From contig JBBFLE010000015.1 in NCBI GenBank assembly GCA_037481695.1, positions 23,174 to 87,173 on the forward strand: a stretch of DNA of 64,000 bases. The letters are read 5' to 3'. The stretch is from a bacterium. GTDB taxonomy: Bacteria; Desulfobacterota; Desulfocorpusculales; Desulfocorpusculum. The position numbers and the translations under genes are program-made. Under the pieces are notes generated by a model, which was given only the letters and a program-made list of their open reading frames with translations, had not been told where the DNA came from and did no database searches. Shown piece by piece: positions 18,899 through 27,867 of the stretch (the stretch's first letter is position 1; each line of letters begins with the position of its first letter).

Positions 18899-19735
18899 CT
18901 AACCTGGTCCCACTTTCTTAAGTGGTCTTGTTATCCTCAGGGGTTTTGGATCCCCTTCCAGGAAGACCTCTTCCTGGGAGATGGAGAGGATCCTTTTGCC
19001 TGCCACCACATCCCCTGCAGAATACGCCTTACCGTCTATGATGGCCTTGGCCTTGCCGCCCACCATGAGAATGCCTGTGAGCACCAGCTCTCGGCCCCTG
19101 GGACGCTCCCCTTGAGCCCCTGAGCCTGATGGAACAAAAGGATCCCTCTCCAGGGAGAAAGACATAAGCCTTTTTTCATCCTTTGACCCGGCTCTTGGAA
19201 CAAGCTTTTGTCCCAGCCACTCGTGGGCGTTGAGCCTCAAAGATGCCCGAAGGCCCTCGGCCCCTTTGGCAGAGGCCTCGATGGTGAAAAGGCTTGGAAC
19301 CAGTGACAACTCCCTCTCCACCCCCTGCAAGAAAGCACATATCTGCTGGAAACCCCCTCTGACCTCCACCAGGAAAGGATAAGCCGCAAAGGGCCCTCTT
19401 TGCTCAGCAGGCTGGGGCTCCAAGCGGGCCAGACTGACTCCGCTGGAGCGCACCAGACGGTCCACCCCGGCTATGATCTCTCGGGTTTGTTCCTTGAATC
19501 CGTCAGCAGAGCGAGGATAAACAAAGAGGCCTGTCTCGAAGGCCTCCTCCAAGGCATGCCTCAGGGTCTCGACTTCCCTCTGCAAGAGACTGTTGGCCTC
19601 TTGCAGTTCCCTGGTCTCTCTCATCAAGGCAGTGCTCTTCTTGGATTTCTGGGGCTGGATCACCAGGGCGTAAACCACCACCATCAAGCCTGCTGCCACA
19701 ACCCCAGCCAGAAGTATGAGACGGTTGCTACTCAT
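18899..19735 (-). CDS. PilO-PilP fusion, pilus alignment subcomplex
   Basis: One transmembrane helix (LILLAGVVAAGLMVVVYALVI), a coiled coil at about 37-65 and a ferredoxin-like PilO domain to about 170 are followed by a C-terminal PilP-like segment (RDPFVPSGSG, LVLTGILMVGGKAKAIIDGK, VVAGKRILSISQEEVFLEGD). PilP is normally a separate lipoprotein linking PilN/PilO to the secretin. Here the two functions seem joined in 278 residues, and no separate pilP gene exists between pilO and pilQ. The fusion call rests on pattern recognition of the C-terminal part. Confidence 0.82.
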   Translation of the reverse strand: MSSNRLILLAGVVAAGLMVVVYALVIQPQKSKKSTALMRETRELQEANSLLQREVETLRHALEEAFETGLFVYPRSADGFKEQTREIIAGVDRLVRSSGVSLARLEPQPAEQRGPFAAYPFLVEVRGGFQQICAFLQGVERELSLVPSLFTIEASAKGAEGLRASLRLNAHEWLGQKLVPRAGSKDEKRLMSFSLERDPFVPSGSGAQGERPRGRELVLTGILMVGGKAKAIIDGKAYSAGDVVAGKRILSISQEEVFLEGDPKPLRITRPLKKVGPG

Positions 19736-19793
19736 GAGCCTTGCTCTTTTTCCTTTTAGGGCTTCATCACCCCGCCCAAGAAGACCTGGCTCC

Positions 19794-20543
19794 TCATGGA
19801 GCCTTCCCCCCGACCCCCATATTCTTGGGTGAAGAGGCCCCTGAGAGGATCTGCCGGAGTCTGTCCTCGGGCTTGCCTTTAAGAGTCTCTGGAGTCCAGA
19901 TCCCTTTTAGCTCGAAGCTGACCCAAGAGGGGTCTTCCTTGCTCACCTGGGTTGAGGCTAGCTCCAGATGGGACACAACCGAGCCAAAACCTGGCTCTGC
20001 CTTCAGTTCCCTCAACATCATGGAAATGGGCTCCAGGGCCGAGGAGAACCTGCGAACATCAACCTTTCCCTCCACCACCACCCATAATCTGGACTCCTTG
20101 GCCTGGGTTTGGCCTGGGGTGGATCCTTTACGCCCCTTGGAGGTCTTGTCCTCTTCCAGAGAAACCCTGGAGAGCCACACACCATCGGGCGTCCTTCGGG
20201 CCAAAACCCCAAGCACTGCAGCCCACCCAGGGCTTTCAGCCTCCAATGAGGCCAGGGCCCTGGCCTCCTGGAGCAAGAGTTCCTTTTCTTGGGCCAAGGC
20301 CGTCTGTTGCTGCCTGAGGGCCTTGAGATGCTCGCGCTGAGCCGATTCGCTCTTGAAAAGGGGTTGGGCCACCATCAAATACCCGGCTGCCAAAAGTACA
20401 AGCAGTGAAAGCCCGGCCAGCAGGTACGTGGATGTGAGGATTTCCAATATGCTGGGATAAAAATTTGACCAGTTCCTCCCTGCAGAGACTCCTTCCCTGA
20501 GGTCAACCCCAAACCAGTTCCTCCTGCCTCCAGAGCCTTTCAT
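19794..20543 (-). CDS. pilN: Type IV pilus assembly protein PilN
   Basis: The 249-residue protein has a cytoplasmic N-terminus, one membrane helix (TYLLAGLSLLVLLAAGYLMVA at about 38-58), a coiled coil (SAQREHLKALRQQQTALAQE) and a periplasmic ferredoxin-like domain with the PilN signature DGVWLSRVSLEED. It pairs with PilO and recruits PilM. The usual INLLP motif that contacts PilM is not obvious at the N-terminus, where FGVDLREG stands instead. It lies between pilM and pilO-pilP; the identity is supported mainly by that position and topology. Confidence 0.85.
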   Translation of the reverse strand: MKGSGGRRNWFGVDLREGVSAGRNWSNFYPSILEILTSTYLLAGLSLLVLLAAGYLMVAQPLFKSESAQREHLKALRQQQTALAQEKELLLQEARALASLEAESPGWAAVLGVLARRTPDGVWLSRVSLEEDKTSKGRKGSTPGQTQAKESRLWVVVEGKVDVRRFSSALEPISMMLRELKAEPGFGSVVSHLELASTQVSKEDPSWVSFELKGIWTPETLKGKPEDRLRQILSGASSPKNMGVGGKAP

Positions 20544-20582
20544 GCCCTCAAGTCCCTTGGGAAAACTTTGCCCATGAGTCCT

Positions 20583-21689
20583 TCAATGGCCCAGGGTTGA
20601 ACCCAGAGCCAGTGCCCAGAGGGGAGCGCTTTGAACCACCCAATGCTGGGAAGACCCGGCTTGCTGCCAATGAAGGCCAGGCATGGGGTTCAAGGGTTCC
20701 ACCGGAAGACCCAGTTTCTCCTGTAGCAAAGGACCCACACCTGGCACCATGGCACCGCCTCCTGCCAACATCACCCTGGAAAAACCCATTCTGCCCGTCA
20801 CATTGTCATAGTAGGCAAGGGAACGGCGGATCTCCACCAGCAATTCCTCCAGGCTGGCCTCTTCTATTTTTTGGTCCTCTCTGCCCTGTGGCCCCAGGCT
20901 AAGGGGTATGTATCTGGAAAAAAACATGCCCTCATTTCGGTGCACTGTGATGAGGGTTTCACAGGTGCCCATGTCCATCACCACCTTGGTCTCCTGGGGC
21001 TGCTGGGAGGCCAAAAGCGAAGCATTGGCAAGGGCCAGGGGAGCCACCTCTATGGCGTGGGGCTCCAGTCCCAGGCGTTTCAGCAAGGCCTGGTGCTCTC
21101 TTAGGGCCTCTCTGGCCACTGCCACCAACAATATCTGGAATGTGGAGTTCTTCTTGTCCTCTGAGAGCACCTGATGGCGCAACAGCATCTTGCCCGGATC
21201 ATAGGGCATGTGTTTTCGAGCCTCGAACTCCATGGCCTGGGCCAGCTGGCGAGGAGGCATCCTGGGGAAACTTATCTGTCTCACGAGCGTGTCCGCATCC
21301 CCAAGACATGTCACCACAGGGCTGCCCTTTAGGTCCTTGAGCAAGGCGGCCGCTGCCTCCACCCGTTCCGAGCTGTCCCCGCTGGAGGATTTCACACAGG
21401 CCATTCCAACCTGAAGCAGGCGCACGCTTCTGGGAGTGCGCTCCAGCCTGACCATCTTGACCAGACTGCGGCCTATGTCCAGACCCACCCTGATTCCAGT
21501 TCGGAACTTGGAGCGGGAAGGCTCAAGGGAACTAAGGAGAACCTCCCCTGGTTCCAAAACCCCAGAGCCTTGCTCCTGCATTGATTCAGGAGGGCTTTGG
21601 CCCTGGGCAGAATTGTACGGGGACACGGGTTTCCCGCGAATCACCTCCAGAAGCCTTTGAGTGGCTAGGGGTTCAGGATCCTTTCTCAA
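20583..21689 (-). CDS. pilM: Type IV pilus assembly protein PilM
   Basis: PilM is the actin-like cytoplasmic protein that binds PilN. The phosphate-1 motif is VGLDIGRSLVKMVRLE, and further actin-fold motifs are VVMDMGTCETLITV and VMLAGGGAMVPG. The frame starts at a TTG (21689) overlapping the previous stop, giving 368 residues and about 65 extra residues before the PilM core. A later start is possible (ATG at about 21581), as typical PilM proteins begin just before the first motif. It is translationally coupled to the ExeA-like gene. Confidence 0.9.
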   Translation of the reverse strand: MRKDPEPLATQRLLEVIRGKPVSPYNSAQGQSPPESMQEQGSGVLEPGEVLLSSLEPSRSKFRTGIRVGLDIGRSLVKMVRLERTPRSVRLLQVGMACVKSSSGDSSERVEAAAALLKDLKGSPVVTCLGDADTLVRQISFPRMPPRQLAQAMEFEARKHMPYDPGKMLLRHQVLSEDKKNSTFQILLVAVAREALREHQALLKRLGLEPHAIEVAPLALANASLLASQQPQETKVVMDMGTCETLITVHRNEGMFFSRYIPLSLGPQGREDQKIEEASLEELLVEIRRSLAYYDNVTGRMGFSRVMLAGGGAMVPGVGPLLQEKLGLPVEPLNPMPGLHWQQAGSSQHWVVQSAPLWALALGSTLGH

Positions 21690-23317
21690 GGCTCCACTCT
21701 TTCTGCCTGAGAACTCATGGTCAACACCTGCAGGATCTCCCCAATTCCTATTTTACCAGGCGAAATCCCCTCCAGGTCGCTCCCATGGCCTGCCGTAGAT
21801 CTGAATATGCCGTAGCCCCAGAAACCTTCTCTTTGCTCCCTGGCCAAGATCAAGGTCCCCTCCCCCAGCCTCTGCAGCTCCTGGCGCGCCCATGCCTCTG
21901 CCTTTTCCCTCCAGGGAAACCAGGCCAGCAATTGGGCCTGTACCTCTTGTGCAGGCTCCCTTTGAACAGGTAAGATCAAGCTGTCCCCGGGTTGTAGGCG
22001 GTCCGGGTTGGCTATTGCTGGGTTGGCCCTCCTGAACCTGCGCATCCACTCGGATTCAGGATCCAGAACCATGCCCAGGTTCCTCTCTACCAGGGCAGAG
22101 AGGGTGTCGCCTTTTCTTACCACGACTCTGACACCCGAATCAAGCCGGCCTGAGTCTCCAAGCTTTTCCAGCCATTGCTGAGGGGAGAGTACCAGAGGTT
22201 GCGGCTGTAAAACCGCTTTTTCGGGCTGGGGGGGCTCGGTGGGGACAGAGGATTCCTGGGTTTCAAAAGAGCCTCTAAGCCCCTCCTGTACCATCTCATG
22301 CTCTTGGATACGGGCAACAAAGCCCTGGGAAGCAGCCTCCGGCTGGGGTTCAGGCAGAGGACTTGGGGGCCCAGACATGAGGCCCGCAGCCCCCAGAAGG
22401 GCCAGGAGAATGGCTCCGGCCGCAAGGCTAGAGCCCAGGGCCAAATCCCGGACCCGGATTCTTTTGCTGGTCTTGCCTTCTGGTTTTCTTATTAGGATCC
22501 CCTTTATTTCCGAGTAAGCGCCCTTGACCGAGTCCACATCCACCTGCTGTGCCTGGGCCATCATGGCTTTTAGCATTGAATGATGGCACAGGTTTATGAT
22601 CTTTCTAGGATGGCCCTGAGAGAGCTTGTGGATCAGGCCAACCGCCCTGGGGGTGAAGAGCTGTTTGTGGGGAGCCATACCGCATTGGCTCAGCCTGTGG
22701 TGCACCATGGCCCTGGTTTCGTGAAGATTCATGGGCTTGAGCCAAACCATCAGGTTCACCCGATCCAAGAGATTGGGCATTTCCTGCAAACGCTCCCAAA
22801 GCTCTTTCTGAGCAAACACAACCATCTGGAGGAGCTTACAGTTGTTGCTTTCGAAATTGAGCAGCTCCCTCAGTGTCTCCAGGCTGGAACAAGAGAGCTT
22901 CTGCCCCTCGTCTATGAACAAGACCACCACCCTATTCTTCTCCAGGGTCTCCCTCAGCAATATGTGCTGAAGGTTATCCATGAGAGCCATCCGACTTTCC
23001 TTGCCAGAAGGCTCTCCCCCTAGAAGTCTCAGGAGGTGGGCCAGCATTTCCTGGTCAGAGGGGAAGCCCGGATCCAACAAAAGGTGAACGCTGAAGCGCT
23101 CCCTTTCTGCCTCGAAACACCTGAGCAGCACCCTGCTCATGGTGGTCTTGCCTGTGCCCACCTCCCCCAGCACCAGGTTGAGGCCACGGCGCAACCTTAT
23201 GGCTATTTCCAGCTTCTGGAGTGCCTGAAGGTAATCCTTGGTGGGATAGAAAAGCTCCGGGTCCGGAGAGTTGGAGAAAGGCTCACGAGTCAGCTTGAGA
23301 AGCTCGAAGTACTCCAT
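21686..23317 (-). CDS. ExeA/GspA-like AAA ATPase with C-terminal LysM domain
   Basis: I start at the ATG giving MEYFELLKLTREPFSNSPDP because it matches the usual ExeA start and lies one base after the previous stop (TGAGATG). The 543 residues hold an AAA domain (Walker A GEVGTGKTTMSRVLL, Walker B VVLFIDEGQKL), a membrane helix (SLAAGAILLALLGAAGLM) and a periplasmic LysM domain (VVVRKGDTLSALV, ending LQPGDSLILPV). ExeA-type proteins open peptidoglycan for secretin assembly in type II secretion. Its place between minor pilins and pilM suggests the same task for PilQ. ATG 23335 is an alternative start. Confidence 0.85.
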   Translation of the reverse strand: MEYFELLKLTREPFSNSPDPELFYPTKDYLQALQKLEIAIRLRRGLNLVLGEVGTGKTTMSRVLLRCFEAERERFSVHLLLDPGFPSDQEMLAHLLRLLGGEPSGKESRMALMDNLQHILLRETLEKNRVVVLFIDEGQKLSCSSLETLRELLNFESNNCKLLQMVVFAQKELWERLQEMPNLLDRVNLMVWLKPMNLHETRAMVHHRLSQCGMAPHKQLFTPRAVGLIHKLSQGHPRKIINLCHHSMLKAMMAQAQQVDVDSVKGAYSEIKGILIRKPEGKTSKRIRVRDLALGSSLAAGAILLALLGAAGLMSGPPSPLPEPQPEAASQGFVARIQEHEMVQEGLRGSFETQESSVPTEPPQPEKAVLQPQPLVLSPQQWLEKLGDSGRLDSGVRVVVRKGDTLSALVERNLGMVLDPESEWMRRFRRANPAIANPDRLQPGDSLILPVQREPAQEVQAQLLAWFPWREKAEAWARQELQRLGEGTLILAREQREGFWGYGIFRSTAGHGSDLEGISPGKIGIGEILQVLTMSSQAERVEP

Positions 23318-23318
23318 C

Positions 23319-25610
23319 TCAGGGTTCCAGTTCATCCTCTGCCAGTTCTCGCCAGAACCTGGGCTCCAGGCAAAAGGCAGCGCTGAGTCCATGGTTCATC
23401 ATGGTGGCCCCTGGCAGCTCCAGACGGTCCAGGCGTATGGTGAGGCCCAGATCAGCCTCCTGCAGGGGTTCCACCTCCCAGCAATCACCAGAGGCCACAC
23501 AGGGCACATCCATGCTCTGCCCAGAAGAGGGGTCGTCCCAGCGAACAATGCCTCCAGGCCCCAAGAATGTGGGTGAAGGCTCCATGGGGCCTGGCCCGTC
23601 AGGGTCGAAAATCACTCTATTGCCAGAGACCCTAAGCTCCCTCTGGGAGCTGCCAGCGCCATCCCAATGCACCCAGGTGATTTTCCAATCCTCCAGTCTA
23701 AGGGCCAACTCACGCAGCCTCTGGAAGTCAAAACCTGCCTTGTCCCCATCCATGGAAGAGAAGCTTATTCTCAGGCGTTTCCATTGGGGAAGAACCCCCT
23801 GTTGGTAATCATCCAGGGCCGGATCTGGATCCGAAACATCTGAGCCTTCCAATTTGTACCCCCTTTTACCCCACATGTCAGAGAGGTACCTGTCTGATTC
23901 TGCCAAGTCCTCCTGGTTCAATCCATAGGATAGCTCCCTGGCCTCTGAGTCCCTCAAGAAAAGTCTGAATCTGGCCTCCCGCTGGGTGGTGAGGGTGACA
24001 CCCTCGGAGATCTGCTGGATCTTCTTGTAGTTATCCATTGCCATGAACAGATCCAGGTGAGTATATGACCTCCAGTCCTGAACACAACCAGCGCATCTGT
24101 CCAGGGCCAGCCTGGCTTCCAGGCCGAGGTTTGCATCAGCCACCTGGGGTCTCAGGCTGTACCTGAGCACATGGGCCAGCCCTTGGTGCCCAGTGTCCCC
24201 GGAGTCCCCGGCTCTGTGAGCTATCTCGTCAGCAAGATAGACTCCCTGGGCCAGCTCACCTCCTGTGTTGTCCCACCATTGCCCCAGGCCATCCTGTTCA
24301 AAGCGATCCAGCAGAACCGGTGGAGGGCTCCAGCCCATGATGCCGTTTAGCACCATGGGATCAAAGACCAGGGCCCACCCCTGGGAGAGAAGCTTTAGAT
24401 CCCCTCCTGTCACAATACTTCCCAGCATGTATTTGGCGGAGCAGGGCGTGCTTCCCGAGCAGTCCACCCCGGCGGGTGTGCCCAGGGAGCCCAGGACCAC
24501 CTGCGTGCTGGCCACAAAAATGCCATTTAGCCACTCGCCGGTTCTACCCATTACTTCTATTTCCCTTGCCAGGCCCACAAGCCTCCCACCCCATCCACAG
24601 TGGACTCCATGCAGGCTCAGCTTACCAGATGCCACCAGGATCAGATCTTTCTTGAGCCAGTCTCTCTCCAGATCCACATCCTCGATGAGTATGTCCCCCT
24701 GGACCCATATCACCCCACCTTGGGGCAGATCCAAGGTGGGATCAGAGCCCTTTGTGAATATTTGGGAAGCTTCAAACTCCTTGAGGGGAATTCCCTGGAA
24801 ATAGCTTTTCATGGGTGTACCCTGAGAATCGAAGAGTTCTCCAGGTAACACGGGCGAGCCCAGGCTCACCTGCCCCACCATCAGGGTATTGAAAGAGGTG
24901 GGGCCCGAAGCTACATCATAAAGAAATCCCTGGGATCTTATTGCCTTTGCCAAGAGCAAAGAGCCCGATCCTGCCTGAAGGCTGATCTCATCTCCGCCAG
25001 AGCCCGCAACCCGCCTGGCGGCCAGAACAAGGTCCTCTCCCAAGGAGCCAGGCAGTCCCAGATAGGTCTCCAAGAAGTAATTGCTGTCTGCAGGGTCTGC
25101 ATCCTGGAGATCCGGGTACCCGTCATTGTCCTTGTCCGAGAGGCCCGCCCAGCCGTTTCCGTTCAAGTCCACGGACCCCAGAACCCTGAGCCTCACCTTG
25201 GTGTTTGACCCTCGCACGTCCCCCAGAAGGTAGTAAGGCCTGCCAGGGCCGGGTGAAAAAGGCTGCGCAGGGCCCTGGGTGGCCAGCTGAAGGAAATCAA
25301 CGTCCTTGGAAGGATACCCGGGAGATCCGTACCACTTCCAGTGGAAGGGATTGGGGCTAGTGCTCACCCCGAGGCAAGCAAGCCTTCGCAAGAGCCAGGC
25401 CGCCCTGCTCACCCCTGCCTGGGCTGCCTGACGGGCCTGTTCCTGCCTCAGGGCCTCTTGACTCAGGTGTGTTTCCAGCTCTTTGAGTTTCAGAAACTCA
25501 AGGCCTACCAGGGAGATTATTAAGACCAAAATCAAGACCGCCAGATATGCAGCGCCATGACTTGGGCGGTCTGTAATCACATCAGCCTCTCTGTCTGACC
25601 AGTATCTCAA
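23319..25610 (-). CDS. PilX-like pilus assembly protein with large C-terminal domain
   Basis: This 763-residue protein begins with a PilX-type N-terminus: charged leader, then hydrophobic AAYLAVLILVLIISLVGLEF and an amphipathic helix (LRQEQARQAAQAGVSRAAWL). Canonical PilX is under 250 residues. Here a long beta-rich region follows, with Asp/Asn-rich loops at about 148-175 (DLNGNGWAG, DKDNDGYPD) resembling calcium-binding thrombospondin-type-3 loops. A pilus-tip adhesin or PilY1-like role is possible, since no pilY1 is seen, but this is inference. The start overlaps the pilW end by 29 bases. Confidence 0.7.
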   Translation of the reverse strand: MRYWSDREADVITDRPSHGAAYLAVLILVLIISLVGLEFLKLKELETHLSQEALRQEQARQAAQAGVSRAAWLLRRLACLGVSTSPNPFHWKWYGSPGYPSKDVDFLQLATQGPAQPFSPGPGRPYYLLGDVRGSNTKVRLRVLGSVDLNGNGWAGLSDKDNDGYPDLQDADPADSNYFLETYLGLPGSLGEDLVLAARRVAGSGGDEISLQAGSGSLLLAKAIRSQGFLYDVASGPTSFNTLMVGQVSLGSPVLPGELFDSQGTPMKSYFQGIPLKEFEASQIFTKGSDPTLDLPQGGVIWVQGDILIEDVDLERDWLKKDLILVASGKLSLHGVHCGWGGRLVGLAREIEVMGRTGEWLNGIFVASTQVVLGSLGTPAGVDCSGSTPCSAKYMLGSIVTGGDLKLLSQGWALVFDPMVLNGIMGWSPPPVLLDRFEQDGLGQWWDNTGGELAQGVYLADEIAHRAGDSGDTGHQGLAHVLRYSLRPQVADANLGLEARLALDRCAGCVQDWRSYTHLDLFMAMDNYKKIQQISEGVTLTTQREARFRLFLRDSEARELSYGLNQEDLAESDRYLSDMWGKRGYKLEGSDVSDPDPALDDYQQGVLPQWKRLRISFSSMDGDKAGFDFQRLRELALRLEDWKITWVHWDGAGSSQRELRVSGNRVIFDPDGPGPMEPSPTFLGPGGIVRWDDPSSGQSMDVPCVASGDCWEVEPLQEADLGLTIRLDRLELPGATMMNHGLSAAFCLEPRFWRELAEDELEP

Positions 25611-26265
25611 AACTTCTTCTCAGATGCTTGGCAGATTCAGTGGGAGTTCCCAGGTCGTCTTTAATCACCGCTCTCATGAGCCAAAGTTTGGGATCAGAGC
25701 TCTGGGGCCGGATGATCTGAAATCTCTCCACTTTGACGCTGGATAGGCCCGGCTGCCCGTACCTGTTCTCCAGAAACTCCCTCCACTCTCCCTCACCCTC
25801 TCGCACCTCCAGCACCTCTGCCCTGAGCCTGAAGGACACGGCAGGATATGGATCCGCATCCCAGGTGTTGTTCCTGTTAAGATCCTGGAAACACTCCCTG
25901 GGTGCACAGGGGCCGGTGGCACCGCTGGAGTCCCAAAGCCCGTTTCGGTTTTCATCTTGGAAAGGCTCGGGAGGGAAAAGGGCCGTGAAACTGCTTTCCC
26001 CTTCAGACTCCCCCAGGGCAGGAACCCTTATCTCCCCCGCGGCTTCCACTGTCCTGCGAAGGGCTTCTGACAGCAGCCACACGTTTCTTTGGAGCTCTGC
26101 CCTGGCCTCTGCCTCAGCGCTTCGCTCCACGGCAAAGACCAGAAACATTCCCATGGCCAAGGCCACTAGGCCCAAGACCATCCCTGCTGCCAGGAGCTCC
26201 ACAAGGGTAAAGCCTCTGGCGTGCATGACCGGCGACTTGGGCCCCAATTCCAGCCTTTTTCCCAT
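25582..26265 (-). CDS. PilW-like minor pilin
   Basis: The prepilin cleavage site is ARG/FTLVELLAAGMVLG with Glu at +5. I chose the ATG at 26265, giving an 18-residue basic leader and GGGAAG upstream; 26328 (overlapping the previous stop as TGATG) and 26226 are alternatives. The mature protein has about 209 residues and contains two Asp/Asn loops, DENRNGLWD at about 104-112 and DLNRNNTWD at about 128-136, separated by a Cys pair (CAPREC). These look like EF-hand-type calcium loops. It is co-transcribed with the PilV- and PilX-like genes. Confidence 0.8.
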   Translation of the reverse strand: MGKRLELGPKSPVMHARGFTLVELLAAGMVLGLVALAMGMFLVFAVERSAEAEARAELQRNVWLLSEALRRTVEAAGEIRVPALGESEGESSFTALFPPEPFQDENRNGLWDSSGATGPCAPRECFQDLNRNNTWDADPYPAVSFRLRAEVLEVREGEGEWREFLENRYGQPGLSSVKVERFQIIRPQSSDPKLWLMRAVIKDDLGTPTESAKHLRRSFEILVRQRG

Positions 26266-26327
26266 GCGGTCTTCCCAAAACCAGAGAGAGTCTTGGGGCG
26301 CCCAGGCCCTGGCCTCAGAAGACCCCA

Positions 26328-26963
26328 TCAACGGGCAAGAAAAGTCTCCAATGCCACATGGGGAGATGAGGGTGAGAAATCAGAATCCTGGCTGACCTCC
26401 ACCCTCACCAAGAGATAATCCTCCCCCGGTCCGTTTATGGGATCATCCACCAAAATCACATTCCATCTCAGATAACCCTTCAGGTCGTCCGAGGGCTCAG
26501 CCGTAGCCCTTTGCTCCAGGATCACGGGATTGGAGGAATCCAAATGTTCTTTTCCAGGCTCAGGCTCCCCCAACAGGGAAGCATGTGTCAGAGGCAGGCT
26601 CCTTAGCTCCTCCAGCTTCTGTTGAGCCTTCTGGAGGGCTGCCCTCAGCCATTCCTCCTGTTCCATCCCGCTTTGGCCAGCCACGAACAAATAGCCTGTT
26701 GCTATGACCGCCACGGCCAGGAGGGTTGCAGCCACAAGCACCTCCAAGAGGCTGAATCCCTTGGGATCCCTCCTTTTTTTTCTTTGGAAAGAGTTTGACT
26801 CAAGGCAGCCGGCCCGCTCTGCCTGGGCATGCTCGGGCCTGGCTCCATTGCCAAGATCCAAGCTCCTGGGGCCCCAAGCCCCAAAGATTTCAAGAAGGCT
26901 CAATAAAAAGCCTCCCAACACAAACCCGTACTTTTCCCGAACACCTGTTTCCTTGGGGGCCAC
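26328..26963 (-). CDS. PilV-like minor pilin
   Basis: The prepilin motif is DPKG/FSLLEVLVAATLLAVAVI at about residue 68-85 of the frame, with Glu at +5. The frame is open from a GTG at 26963, which would give an unusually long leader of about 68 residues containing a second hydrophobic stretch (FVLGGFLLSLLEIFGAW). The true start is uncertain, and no closer ATG exists. The mature part (about 140 residues) has the PilV-like N-terminal helix and ends VALETFLAR. Its TGA overlaps the first ATG of pilW (TGATG). Confidence 0.72.
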   Translation of the reverse strand: MAPKETGVREKYGFVLGGFLLSLLEIFGAWGPRSLDLGNGARPEHAQAERAGCLESNSFQRKKRRDPKGFSLLEVLVAATLLAVAVIATGYLFVAGQSGMEQEEWLRAALQKAQQKLEELRSLPLTHASLLGEPEPGKEHLDSSNPVILEQRATAEPSDDLKGYLRWNVILVDDPINGPGEDYLLVRVEVSQDSDFSPSSPHVALETFLAR

Positions 26964-27091
26964 ACCCCCAGGGCATACCTACTCATTTCCACTGCCAAAG
27001 GGAAGATGAGGCTCCATCCCGGCATGAATGGGCTTGTCCCTGGATATGCTTGAGTCAGCCAGCCTTATCCACCCATGGTTTATGATGGAGG

Positions 27092-27526
27092 CTAATCCAG
27101 TTGCTCTTCCCATCTTCCCCTGGGAGTTGAGTTGATGTTATAGACGTACCTGAGGAATCCCGAGGCCGGAAGTCCCTCTTTCACACCCTGGGAATTCACC
27201 CAGGCCGTAACCGTGAAGCTCTCCTTTCCGGAGACCATGGAAACCTCGTAATCAAAAAGCTCCGACTCCTTGACATCCACCCTAAGTCTTTCCAAGAAAT
27301 CCTGATAACTGTTCCTGGAGACAGCCAGAAAAACTCCGTTTCTCTCTGCATAGGCCTTCTCGGCTGCCACTATGGCCCCGATCATGGAGCGGGCTTCAGA
27401 GGCCTTGGTCTGTTTGATATATCTCTGGTATATGGGCATTGCTATGACAGCCAGGACCCCCACCAGCAAGATTACCACCATCATCTCTGTGAGAGTAAAG
27501 CCCCGGCCCGTGCTTCTCCAAAGCAT
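27092..27526 (-). CDS. Type IV pilin-like protein
   Basis: The ATG at 27526 gives a short leader MLWRSTGRG followed by FTLTEMMVVILLVGVLAVIA with Glu at +5, and GGAG lies ten bases upstream. At 144 residues it resembles the major pilin at 27868 in size and plan (KASEARSMIGAIVAAEKAYA matches the PilA helix region), so it is a PilE-like or secondary pilin. No Cys pair is present at its C-terminus, unlike PilA. It lies 342 bases after pilA on the same strand. Confidence 0.85.
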   Translation of the reverse strand: MLWRSTGRGFTLTEMMVVILLVGVLAVIAMPIYQRYIKQTKASEARSMIGAIVAAEKAYAERNGVFLAVSRNSYQDFLERLRVDVKESELFDYEVSMVSGKESFTVTAWVNSQGVKEGLPASGFLRYVYNINSTPRGRWEEQLD

Positions 27527-27867
27527 CTCAGGGCAACTCCGCCATGGGCCGGGGGGTTTTGAAGGGCAAAAAAACAAGACACGGATCATATAAAAGGACA
27601 CCAGGCTTCTCCGGATCCTGCCTGTTTCCAGGACCGGCCTTTACCAACATCTCTCATGGGCTTGCCTCTGTGGCCCAAGAAATTCTTCCCAGCCCCGGTC
27701 AAGCCTTAAGGTACACGGGCTAGGGGCTAAAAAGTCAAATCCTGCTTTGGCTCAATCCCCTGCACTATCTCCAATGTAAAACTCTAAAGGTATGTGCTCG
27801 TCTACCGGCTTACCCAAGTATCTGCTGAACCCTTAAAGCATTGTCCGGCTTTGCCAAACAGTGTCTC

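Noticed and set aside
27602..27867. A c-di-GMP (GEMM) riboswitch between the pilin-like genes, suggested by GGCAAAGCC near the pilA end
   Set aside because: The remaining conserved helices and the receptor motif of GEMM are not present; only a short string matches.
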